A stretch of DNA of 32,818 nt, taken from contig JAPPNE010000081.1 of assembly GCA_028818775.1 (NCBI GenBank), forward strand, positions 1 through 32,818, in the 5' to 3' direction. The translations under genes and the position numbers were made by a program. The notes beneath the pieces are model-generated. The model was given only the letters and a program-made list of their open reading frames with translations. It searched no databases and was not told the origin of the DNA. Below, piece by piece: positions 15,224 to 22,281 of the stretch. Positions within the stretch are counted from its first letter, which is position 1; each line of letters opens with the position of its first letter. This DNA is from Deltaproteobacteria bacterium (GTDB lineage: Bacteria > Desulfobacterota > Binatia > UBA9968 > JAJDTQ01).

Positions 15224-15472
15224 CTACTTGTTCGCCACCAGCTTGCCGTGGGTGCCGTCGCAGTAGGGCCGGGTCTTCGACCGCCAGCACGAGCAGATGG
15301 CCATGGTCCGGGGCCTGTCCACGGTGATCTCCCGCGGCGTGATGGACGTCACCTTGTGCGAGCCGTCGCAGAACGGGAAGTTCTGGGTGCGCCCGCACAT
15401 GCAGTAGAACCGGCTCGGAGACTCCTGCCGGACGATCACCGGCTCGATCAGATCATCGTACGCCAAACCCAT
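15224..15472 (-). CDS. CDGSH-type iron-sulfur protein with two clusters
   Basis: This 82-residue protein has two CDGSH motifs: CMCGRTQNFPFCDGSH (about residues 24-39) and CSCWRSKTRPYCDGTH (about 60-75). Each fits C-x-C-x2-[ST]-x3-P-x-C-D-G-[SAT]-H, which binds a [2Fe-2S] cluster through three Cys and one His. Bacterial two-motif members are soluble electron or cluster carriers. The true ATG is at 15472, with GGGAGGA upstream; the longer open frame overlaps the ATPase gene and is spurious. It is the first gene of the CDGSH-cupin-GST-larE operon. I see no clear promoter in the 130 bases before it. Function in the operon is inferred to be redox-related. Confidence 0.9.
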   Translation of the reverse strand: MGLAYDDLIEPVIVRQESPSRFYCMCGRTQNFPFCDGSHKVTSITPREITVDRPRTMAICSCWRSKTRPYCDGTHGKLVANK

Positions 15473-15605
15473 GCGAGGTCCTCCCTTGGTACGTGCGCCT
15501 TCGGTCAACCGGGAAACCACTTGATCCGCTGACCACCGACGCCTCAAACATATACTCCAGTTTGCCGCGGAGAGCCAGACGAAGGCCGTGCCGTATCTGC
15601 CACGG

Positions 15606-16994
15606 TCACACCAGCAGGCCCATGACCGTACCGGCGTCGACGACATGGAGACGGTGCTCAGTGTCCTCGGGCATCCGCTCCGGAACGAACAGCGCCTGGT
15701 GCAGCTCGATATCCTCGGCTCCCGCAAGGTCGCCGAGGTGGACGGGTACGTCCGCGCCGGGGACCTTGACCGGCTGCGTCGTCCACTTGGCCTCGCCCAC
15801 CAGCAGTCGCTTGCCGTCCACCGAGCGTGCGACGATGTCGAGTTCCGGGGCGTTGCCGCGCCAGTATCGCAGCGCCGGCTCCCACGGACCCAGCCGGCCC
15901 AGGGTCGTATCGGAACGGTGAAGAAGGGGCACCGCGCTGCGGCACAGCTCCTCCCAGGCAAGAGCCTCAAGGCCGCGCCGGTGCCGCTGCCAGTACGCGA
16001 GCCGCGTCTCCGGGGGCGCGGCGGCCAGGGCCGCCCGATGCGGGGCGACTACCCGGAACCACAGGCGCAGAAAGGGATCGTCGATTCGGTAGAGGCTGCG
16101 TTTGCCGGACTTCGGGTCGGTTCCGAACGGCGTGTCGCGGCGTACGAGACCCATCTCCGCGAGTGAGGCGAGTGGCCGCGACAGACTGGAAGCCGGCTTG
16201 CCGAGACGGCCCGCGATCTCGCTGACCCGGTGCGCCCCGTTGCCGATGACGTCCAGCAAGGGGCGCAACGCCGTGGCCGGAGGGGTCTCCTCCCGCAACA
16301 GCCGATCAGGTTCTCCATGAAGCGGACCCGCGGGGTCGAGAACCAGAGCGTCCAACGCGGCTTCGATGTCGTTTCCGAACGGTTCGGCAAGCTCCCAGTA
16401 GCGAGGTATGCCTCCCCATAGCGCATAGACGGTCACCAGGTCGCGATGCCTGTCGAAGGGGAAAGCCTCGGCGAGATGCCCCGGCGGCAAGGGGCCGACC
16501 GCAAAGGCTTCGGCAGCCCGGCCGTAGAGCGGCGCCGTGGAGTCGAGTATCACGCTGTGCATCATGCGCTGACTCGATCCGCACACGGCCAGCCGCAACC
16601 GCCGCTCCGGGCGGTCCAGCCAGTTCTGCAAGACTCCGGGCAGCGCGGGGTCCGCCTCGATCAGATAGGGCAGCTCGTCGAGCACCCACGGCCCCTCCCA
16701 GCCGGCGCGGTCAGCCTCGGCCGAAACCCGCGTTAAAAACGAGCGCCAGTCCGGGTACTCGACGTCGGCAAACCCCGGGAATCGTTCAGCGACGGCCGTC
16801 GCCAAGTAGCGCCGCTGCACGGGCGAGGACGACTGATCCGCCACCGTATACAGGCCGTCGTGACCCTGCGACCACTCGATGAGCAATCGCGATTTCCCGA
16901 TCCGCCGGCGTCCCCAGATGACCGCGAAAGCGCCGGCCCGGGACAACACATGGTCCAGCCGCTCCATTTCGTGGCGACGGTCGAGGAACTGCAT
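15606..16994 (-). CDS. AAA ATPase with C-terminal DUF234/PD-(D/E)xK-like domain
   Basis: This 462-residue protein opens with FLDRRHEMERLDHVLSRAG and the Walker A motif VIWGRRRIGKSRLLIEW (about residues 25-41). Walker B is GPWVLDELPYLIEADP (about 100-115) and a sensor-like CGSSQRMM follows (about 139-146). A winged-helix segment reads HRVSEIAGRLGKPASSLSRPLASL, split as HRVSEIAGRLGK and PASSLSRPLASL (about 265-290). The C-terminal part has PELDIVARS then LLVGEAKWT, the D-x(n)-E-x-K nuclease-like signature of DUF234. These archaeal-type ATPases are widespread in bacteria and spread horizontally; their role is poorly known, with links to mobile elements and toxin-like loci. The ATG at 16994 has no SD, but an excellent -10 lies 7 bases upstream, which points to a leaderless transcript. 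It stands alone, with no partner gene. Confidence 0.85.
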   Translation of the reverse strand: MQFLDRRHEMERLDHVLSRAGAFAVIWGRRRIGKSRLLIEWSQGHDGLYTVADQSSSPVQRRYLATAVAERFPGFADVEYPDWRSFLTRVSAEADRAGWEGPWVLDELPYLIEADPALPGVLQNWLDRPERRLRLAVCGSSQRMMHSVILDSTAPLYGRAAEAFAVGPLPPGHLAEAFPFDRHRDLVTVYALWGGIPRYWELAEPFGNDIEAALDALVLDPAGPLHGEPDRLLREETPPATALRPLLDVIGNGAHRVSEIAGRLGKPASSLSRPLASLAEMGLVRRDTPFGTDPKSGKRSLYRIDDPFLRLWFRVVAPHRAALAAAPPETRLAYWQRHRRGLEALAWEELCRSAVPLLHRSDTTLGRLGPWEPALRYWRGNAPELDIVARSVDGKRLLVGEAKWTTQPVKVPGADVPVHLGDLAGAEDIELHQALFVPERMPEDTEHRLHVVDAGTVMGLLV

Positions 16995-16998
16995 TGTC

Positions 16999-17037
16999 TT
17001 ATTATGCTGAAAAACATTATGTTATTCAACATAATAA
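16999..17037 (-). promoter_or_regulatory. ATPase promoter overlapped by inverted repeats (probable operator)
   Basis: On the minus strand, TTGAAT (17029-17024), a 17-base spacer and CATAAT (17006-17001) form a good promoter. Its start point would fall on or next to the ATG at 16994. The same DNA has a perfect inverted repeat ATTATGTT/AACATAAT (17016-17035) and a wider pair TTATTATG (16999-17006)/CATAATAA (17030-17037). A repressor bound there would cover both the -35 and -10. The AT-rich block contrasts sharply with the GC-rich surroundings. Confidence 0.6.
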
Positions 17038-17262
17038 TCAAGAAGCGCTGACATATTTCAGCGAATCCACCAGCCCCGAAGACGAAGCCTCCCGGTTGTC
17101 TTTCAGGCTGACGCGCCGGCCTCGGTATCCACTTGGCCTGACACCGCCTTTCGGAAGATCTCGTTCAACCGCGCACGAATGGCCTCCGGTTCCAGAAGGC
17201 GGGGCGTCCCAGGCCCGAGAAGGCTTCACCGTGCGGCGGGAGTGTTGGCCGACCTCCTCACC

Positions 17263-17291
17263 CCTGGATTCCCGCTTTCGCGGGAATGACG
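17263..17291 (+). repeat. dispersed 29-bp palindromic repeat, copy 2
   Basis: Identical in all 29 bases to the unit at 14080-14108 but in inverse orientation. The palindrome arms are ATTCCCGC (17268-17275) and GCGGGAAT (17280-17287). An outer CCCCTG/CAGGGG pair could extend the hairpin. It lies upstream of the nuo promoter and downstream of no gene, so it is not acting as a terminator here. Confidence 0.75.
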
Positions 17292-17395
17292 ATTCAGGGG
17301 GTTGTTGCCTTTCTCAGATGGGGTTTGACACAGCCTGTTTCACGGGAATGACGGGTCGGCCTTTCGTGCCCTGAAGTTGTCGTGGGTGCCCTTAG

Positions 17396-17424
17396 TTGAC
17401 ACCCCTCAACCCATATATTACGCT
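17396..17424 (+). promoter_or_regulatory. candidate promoter of the nuo operon
   Basis: TTGACA (17396-17401) is followed after 17 bases by TACGCT (17419-17424). A better-looking TATATT at 17414 is too close at 12 bases. The nuoA start is 63 bases downstream. The -35 is perfect and the -10 mediocre; it is the best promoter-like signal before nuoA. Confidence 0.45.
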
Positions 17425-17487
17425 GCCTTCCCAGCCTCCGCATGACTCTCCTGACAGGACCGTGCGCGGCATTGTGACCGATTGACC

Positions 17488-17895
17488 ATGGGTAGCGAGA
17501 CGCTCTGGCCGCTGGGTCTGTACTTTCTGATTGCTCTCGTTGTGGCGGGAAGCATGATCGGGTTGTCGTTCGTCCTGGGCGAGCGGCACAAGGACCGCGC
17601 CACCGGGCAGCCGTACGAGTCGGGCATCCTCTCCACCGGCTCGGCGCGCGTGCGCCTGTCGGTGAAGTTCTACATCGTCGCGATGCTGTTCGTGATCTTC
17701 GACCTCGAAGCGGTATTCATCTTCGCCTACGCCGTGGCATACGAGGAGGTGGGCTGGGCCGGCTACGCCGGCATGGTGGTGTTCGTGGCGATTCTGGTGG
17801 TGGCGCTGATCTACGAATACCGCATGGGCGCGCTCGACTGGGAGCCCATCCGTCTGAGGCGGGCCAAGGCCGGTCGGGAAAGGATCGGCACTTGA
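17488..17895 (+). CDS. nuoA: NADH-quinone oxidoreductase subunit A
   Basis: This 135-residue membrane subunit of complex I sits at the junction of the peripheral and membrane arms. Three hydrophobic helices are visible (about residues 6-28, 63-83 and 90-110). The signature [20 protein letters not shown] followed by [19 protein letters not shown] is classic for NuoA/ND3, including the conserved D-x-E in helix 2. The ATG at 17488 is chosen over a TTG two codons upstream. No clear SD is seen. It is first in the 13-gene nuo operon, and its stop overlaps the nuoB start (TGATG). Confidence 0.95.
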   Translation: MGSETLWPLGLYFLIALVVAGSMIGLSFVLGERHKDRATGQPYESGILSTGSARVRLSVKFYIVAMLFVIFDLEAVFIFAYAVAYEEVGWAGYAGMVVFVAILVVALIYEYRMGALDWEPIRLRRAKAGRERIGT

Positions 17896-18524
17896 TGCAA
17901 TGGTCGCTGTCCAAACCCCAGGCCGCGGAGCCGCAGAGGGGCGCCTTCGACGACGCCATACGGCGGCTTCTGGTGATGGCGCGCCTCGAGGACTTGGTGC
18001 GGTGGGGGCGCAAGAACTCCATGTGGCCGTTCCACTTCGGGCTCTCCTGCTGCTTCGTGGAAATGGCCACGAGCCTCACCAGCAAGTTCGACGTCGCCCG
18101 CTTCGGCGCCGAGGTCATCCGCGGCACGCCGCGGGAGGCGGACGTCATCGTGATCGCCGGCACCCCCTTCATCAAGATGGCGCCGGTGGTGCGGCGCCTG
18201 TACGAGCAGATGATGGAGCCCCGCTGGGTGATCTCCATGGGCGCGTGCGCCAACTCCGGCGGCATGTACGACATCTACAGTGTGGTCCAGGGGGTGGACA
18301 AGATCCTTCCCGTGGACGTGTATGTGCCGGGATGCCCGCCCGCTCCCTGGGCCTTCCTGGAGGCGTTGACCCTGTTGCAGAAGGCCGTGGGCAACGAGCG
18401 CCGGCCCCTGAGCTGGATGGTGGGTCCCCAGGGCGTGGAGAAGGCGGTGCTGCCCGCCATGCGCGACGTCAAGCGGCCCGACCGGGTTCGCGCCACGAGC
18501 CTGCGCACGCCGGACGAAGTCTAG
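17895..18524 (+). CDS. nuoB: NADH-quinone oxidoreductase subunit B
   Basis: This 209-residue peripheral subunit holds the terminal cluster N2, which passes electrons to quinone. The cluster ligands are visible: the tandem Cys in [13 protein letters not shown] (about residue 52), the Cys of [14 protein letters not shown] and that of [17 protein letters not shown]. The start ATG overlaps the nuoA stop by one base. The stop TAG at 18522-18524 lies in the CTAG that borders a MITE-like insertion. The C-terminal 50 residues are longer than minimal NuoB and Arg/Lys-rich, without known function. Confidence 0.95.
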   Translation: MQWSLSKPQAAEPQRGAFDDAIRRLLVMARLEDLVRWGRKNSMWPFHFGLSCCFVEMATSLTSKFDVARFGAEVIRGTPREADVIVIAGTPFIKMAPVVRRLYEQMMEPRWVISMGACANSGGMYDIYSVVQGVDKILPVDVYVPGCPPAPWAFLEALTLLQKAVGNERRPLSWMVGPQGVEKAVLPAMRDVKRPDRVRATSLRTPDEV

Positions 18525-18710
18525 TGTCCTGTCTCACAAATGGCGTTGTGAAGATGCGCGGGCATTTTTGTCGTCGGCAAGGCGCGATGACGAGCAGTGG
18601 CGGGCACCACGCGAGGAAGACCCCTGGGTCAAGCCCGAGGGTGACGTAACGCAGCCGACGGCGAAAAGGACCCGCAGATTCATGACGCCATTTGTGGGAC
18701 AGGACACTAG
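18521..18710. mobile_element. MITE-like non-coding element between nuoB and nuoCD, flanked by CTAG
   Basis: A 182-base segment (18525-18706) lies between two CTAG copies. Its ends are inverted repeats: TGTCCTGTC-T-CACAAATGGCGT on the left against TGTCCTGTC-C-CACAAATGGCGT from the right, 21 of 22 matching. Weaker complementarity continues inward (GAA, CTGCG/ATGCG, CGTCGGC). It has no coding capacity. Removing it with one CTAG leaves the nuoB TAG stop, two bases and the nuoCD ATG, an ordinary operon junction, so the CTAG is probably a target duplication. The right end supplies AGGA 8 bases before the nuoCD ATG. No transposase with such ends is in the window. Confidence 0.75.
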
Positions 18711-18712
18711 CC

Positions 18713-20461
18713 ATGAGTGACGCCCCCGCCGCGGTCGCGGAGCTCGAAGGCCGCTTCGGCGCCGATGCCTTCACGGTGCAGGAGACCCGTTCCGGCTTTC
18801 CCACCCTGTGGACGTCACGGGACAACCTCCCGGCTTTCCTGAGGTTTCTCAAGACCGAGGTGCCGCGCCCCTTCGGCACGCTGTACGACCTCACCGCCAT
18901 CGACGAGCGCTTCCGCAAGCACCGCGACGGCCAGCCCGAGAGCGATTTCACCGTCCTTTACCATCTCCTTTCCTACGAGCGGAACGAGGACCTGTGCATC
19001 AAGGTGGCGCTGCCGGACGGCGACGCCGCGCTGCCCACGGCCACCGGTCTGTGGCCCTCGGCCAACTGGTACGAGCGCGAGGTGTGGGACATGTTCGGCG
19101 TGCGCTTCGACGGACACCCGGCGCTGCGCCGCATTCTCATGCCGCTCACTTGGGAGGGCCACCCGCTGCGCAAGGAGCATCCGGCCCGGGCCACGGAGAT
19201 GGGTCCGTTCCAGCTTCCCGACGAACGTCAGGACCGGGAGCAGGAGGCGCTGCGCTTCCGCCCGGAGGACTGGGGCATGAAGCGCACCCGCGAGGGGTCG
19301 GACTTCATGTTCCTGAACGTCGGCCCGCAACACCCCGGCACCCATGGGGTCATCCGCATCATCCTGCAGCTCGACGGCGAGGAGATCGTCGACTGCCTGC
19401 CCGAGATCGGCTTCCACCACCGCGGCGCCGAGAAGATGGGCGAGCGCCAGTCGTGGCACTCGTTCATCCCCTACACCGACCGTATCGACTACCTCGGCGG
19501 GGTCATGAACAACCTGGCCTACGTCCTGTCGGTGGAGCAGTTGGCCGGCATCGACGTGCCGCACCGCGCCCAGGTGATCCGCGTGATGATGTGCGAGCTG
19601 TTCCGCATCGCCAGCCACCTGGTGTGGTACGGCACCTTCGCCCAGGACGTGGGCTCTCTCTCCGCGGTGTTCTACACGTTCAACGACCGCGAGCGCATCT
19701 TCGACATCGTCCAGGCGGTGTGCGGCGGACGCATGCATCCGAGCTGGTTCCGCATCGGCGGCGTGGCCCACGACCTGCCCAAGGGCTGGCAGGCCATGGT
19801 GCGGGACTTTGTCAACTACATGCCGGACCGGCTCGCGGAATACGACAAGATCGTGATGCAGAACCGCATCTTCAAGGCGCGCACCCAGGGCATCGGCGCG
19901 TACACCGCGGAGGAGGCCATCGACTGGGGCGTCACCGGCCCCGGCCTCCGCGCCTGCGGCTACGAGTGGGACTTCCGCAAGAAGCGGCCCTACTCGGGCT
20001 ACGACCAGTTCGACTTCGACGTTCCCATCGCCCGGAAGGGCGACTGCTACGACCGCGCGCTGGTGCGCGTCGAGGAGATACGCCAGAGCCTGCGCATCAT
20101 CGACCAGTGTCTCAAGAACATGCCCGCCGGGCACTACAAGTCGGATCATCCCCTGGCCACGCCGCCGCGCAAGGAGCGCACGATGCACGACATCGAGACG
20201 CTCATCAACCACTTCCTGAGCGTGAGCTGGGGGCCGGTGATCCCGGCCGGGGAATCCTTCGTGGGCATCGAGGCCACCAAGGGCAACAACGGCTACCGCC
20301 TGGTGAGCGACGGCGGCACCATCCCGTACCGGGTGCGCATCCGCACGCCGTCCTTCGCCCACATGCAGATGATCCCGCTCATGAGCCGCGGCGTCATGGT
20401 GCCGGACCTGCTGGCGATCCTGGGCAGCATCGACTTCGTGCTGGCGGACATAGACCGATGA
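18713..20461 (+). CDS. nuoCD: NADH-quinone oxidoreductase subunit C/D fusion
   Basis: This 582-residue fusion has NuoC (30-kDa-like) in about residues 1-185, with [19 protein letters not shown] and the RRILMP segment. NuoD (49-kDa-like) follows from about 195: [39 protein letters not shown] and [17 protein letters not shown]. The quinone-site His and the C-terminal D-P-x-x-x-x-D-R-like tail are represented ([12 protein letters not shown]). Its length matches E. coli NuoCD (about 600). The ATG at 18713 is used; the upstream TTG at 18692 is inside the MITE. An AGGA supplied by the MITE end stands 8 bases upstream. The fusion form is known in several proteobacterial lineages and elsewhere. Confidence 0.95.
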   Translation: MSDAPAAVAELEGRFGADAFTVQETRSGFPTLWTSRDNLPAFLRFLKTEVPRPFGTLYDLTAIDERFRKHRDGQPESDFTVLYHLLSYERNEDLCIKVALPDGDAALPTATGLWPSANWYEREVWDMFGVRFDGHPALRRILMPLTWEGHPLRKEHPARATEMGPFQLPDERQDREQEALRFRPEDWGMKRTREGSDFMFLNVGPQHPGTHGVIRIILQLDGEEIVDCLPEIGFHHRGAEKMGERQSWHSFIPYTDRIDYLGGVMNNLAYVLSVEQLAGIDVPHRAQVIRVMMCELFRIASHLVWYGTFAQDVGSLSAVFYTFNDRERIFDIVQAVCGGRMHPSWFRIGGVAHDLPKGWQAMVRDFVNYMPDRLAEYDKIVMQNRIFKARTQGIGAYTAEEAIDWGVTGPGLRACGYEWDFRKKRPYSGYDQFDFDVPIARKGDCYDRALVRVEEIRQSLRIIDQCLKNMPAGHYKSDHPLATPPRKERTMHDIETLINHFLSVSWGPVIPAGESFVGIEATKGNNGYRLVSDGGTIPYRVRIRTPSFAHMQMIPLMSRGVMVPDLLAILGSIDFVLADIDR

Positions 20462-20495
20462 AGGACGCGAAGCGAAGTCGAAGGGCGACGACGAC

Positions 20496-20975
20496 ATGCT
20501 GACGCAAGACGAGCGCGAGAGGATCCGGGCCGAGGCCGCCCACTACGACCACCCCCAGGCCGCGTGCGTGGAGGCGCTGAAGATCGTCCAGGAGCACCAT
20601 CGCTGGGTGTCGGACGAGCACCTGAAGGAAATCGCCGCGCTGCTGGACATGAGCCCGGAGGCGCTGGACAGCGTCGCCACCTTCTACAACCTGATCTTCC
20701 GCAAGCCGGTGGGCGAGAACGTCATCCTCCTGTGCGACAGCGTGAGTTGCTGGATCATGGGTTACGAGGGTATTCGTGCCCATCTCAAGGAACACCTCGG
20801 CGTGGAGTTGGGGGAGACCACCGCGGACGGCAAGTTCACGCTGCTCCCCATGGCTTGCCTGGGCACCTGCGACCGGGGGCCGGCGATGATGGTGGGGAAC
20901 GAGCTGTACCGCAACCTGGACAACGACAAGGTGGACGAGATACTTGCCCGCTACCGGCATCCGTCGGGTGCCTGA
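20496..20975 (+). CDS. nuoE: NADH-quinone oxidoreductase subunit E
   Basis: This 159-residue subunit of the NADH dehydrogenase module has a thioredoxin-like fold and a [2Fe-2S] cluster (N1a). The Cys ligands are visible in LLCDSVSCWIMG (about residues 80-85) and MACLGTCDRGPAMMV (about 121-125). The helical N-terminal domain contains ALKIVQEHHRWVSDEHLKEI and SVATFYNLIFRKPVG. It lies 34 bases after nuoCD; that spacer is a G/A-rich stretch with a weak SD-like GAAGGG. The gene ends 14 bases before nuoF. Confidence 0.95.
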   Translation: MLTQDERERIRAEAAHYDHPQAACVEALKIVQEHHRWVSDEHLKEIAALLDMSPEALDSVATFYNLIFRKPVGENVILLCDSVSCWIMGYEGIRAHLKEHLGVELGETTADGKFTLLPMACLGTCDRGPAMMVGNELYRNLDNDKVDEILARYRHPSGA

Positions 20976-20989
20976 CCGGACTGGACGAT

Positions 20990-22276
20990 ATGGCGAACGG
21001 ATCATCCATGGACAAGCCCCTGACCGGGGACCTGCTGCCCGACGGCAGCGTGCTGGACCTCGCGGCCTACGAGAGGGTGGGCGGGTACGAGGCGCTGCGC
21101 AAGGTGCTCAAGGAGATGACCCCCGCCGACGTCCTCAAGGAGGTGACGGACTCCAGGCTCCGGGGGCGCGGCGGCGCGGGCTTCCCTACCGGCCAGAAGT
21201 GGAGCTTTGTGCCCATGGGCGACAACGCGCCCACGCCCAAGTACCTGGTGGCCAACGCCGACGAGATGGAGCCGGGGACCTTCAAGGACCGCCTGATCCT
21301 GGAAGGGAACCCGCACCTGCTCATCGAGGGGATGATCCTTTCCGCCTACACCATCCAGGCCACCCAGGGTTACATCTTCCTGCGCTGGGCCTACAAGCTC
21401 GCGGCGGAGCGCATCACGCGCGCGCTGGCCGAGGCCTACGACAAGGGCTACCTGGGCCGGAACATCCTGGGCTCGGGCTACAGCTTCGAGCTGCACCTGC
21501 ACACCAGCGCCGGACGCTACATGTGCGGCGAGGAGACCGGGCTCCTGAACGCGCTGGAGGGCAAGCGCGCCAATCCCCGGGCCAAGCCGCCGTTCCCCCA
21601 GGTGAGCGGCCTGTTCGGCAAGCCCACCATCGTGCAGAACGTCGAGACCCTGTGCAACGTGCCGCCCATCCTGCGCAACGGCGCCCAGTGGTACCTGGGT
21701 CTGAGCCGCAGCGAGGACGGCGGCACCAAGCTCTACGGCGTGAGCGGCAAGGTGCGGCGGCCGGGCGTGTGGGAGCTGCCCCTGGGGACCACCATCCGCG
21801 AGATCCTCGAGCGGCGCGCCCGCGGCATGCGCGAGGGCTACAAGTTCCGCGGCCTCCTGCCGGGCGGCGCCTCCACGGATTTCCTCGTGGAGGACCACTT
21901 GGACGTGAAGATGGACTACGGCTCGGTGCAGGCGGCGGGCAGCCGCCTGGGTACCGGCCTGATGGTCGTCCTCGACGACCAGACCTCGGTGGTGGGCATG
22001 GTGCTCAACCTCGAGCGCTTCTTCGCCCAGGAGTCCTGCGGCTGGTGCACGCCGTGCCGCGACGGCCTGCCCTGGACCGCGCGCATTCTCCAGGGGCTCC
22101 TGGAAGGGCGTGGGCGTCCCGGCGACCTGGAGCGGCTGGAGATGCAGACCCGCATGATGGGGCCGGGCAACACCTTCTGCGCGCTGGCGCCCGGCGCCAT
22201 GGAGCCCTTGCAGAGCGCCCTCAAGTACTTCCGGGAGGACTTCGAGAAGCTCATTCCCAAGAGCGACGCAGCGTAA
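20990..22276 (+). CDS. nuoF: NADH-quinone oxidoreductase subunit F (NADH- and FMN-binding)
   Basis: This 428-residue flavoprotein accepts hydride from NADH. The glycine-rich NADH site LRGRGGAGFPTGQKWSFV is at about residues 57-74, the FMN-binding NADEMEPGTFKDR at about 89-101 and CGEETGLLNALEGKRANPR at about 183-201. The [4Fe-4S] N3 ligands are in ESCGWCTPCRDG near residue 350, with the fourth Cys in NTFCALA. I chose the ATG at 20990 (MANGSSMDKP); ATG 21008 is a possible alternative. SD is weak. The E-F-G order is standard for the NADH module. Confidence 0.95.
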   Translation: MANGSSMDKPLTGDLLPDGSVLDLAAYERVGGYEALRKVLKEMTPADVLKEVTDSRLRGRGGAGFPTGQKWSFVPMGDNAPTPKYLVANADEMEPGTFKDRLILEGNPHLLIEGMILSAYTIQATQGYIFLRWAYKLAAERITRALAEAYDKGYLGRNILGSGYSFELHLHTSAGRYMCGEETGLLNALEGKRANPRAKPPFPQVSGLFGKPTIVQNVETLCNVPPILRNGAQWYLGLSRSEDGGTKLYGVSGKVRRPGVWELPLGTTIREILERRARGMREGYKFRGLLPGGASTDFLVEDHLDVKMDYGSVQAAGSRLGTGLMVVLDDQTSVVGMVLNLERFFAQESCGWCTPCRDGLPWTARILQGLLEGRGRPGDLERLEMQTRMMGPGNTFCALAPGAMEPLQSALKYFREDFEKLIPKSDAA

Positions 22277-22281
22277 CGATC

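Larger units (their letters stand above)
16995..17487. other. 493-base spacer between the ATPase gene and the nuo operon
   Basis: The two divergent genes are separated by this spacer. It holds the AT-rich promoter/operator of the ATPase (16999-17037), a full copy of the 29-bp palindromic repeat (17263-17291), a partial repeat-like CGGGAATGACG at about 17343-17353 and a candidate nuo promoter (17396-17424). I see no credible gene in 17040-17260. Confidence 0.6.

Noticed and set aside
17328-17356. TTGACA at about 17328 as the nuo promoter
   Set aside because: No -10 at suitable spacing; the stretch is part of repeat-like sequence ending CGGGAATGACG.
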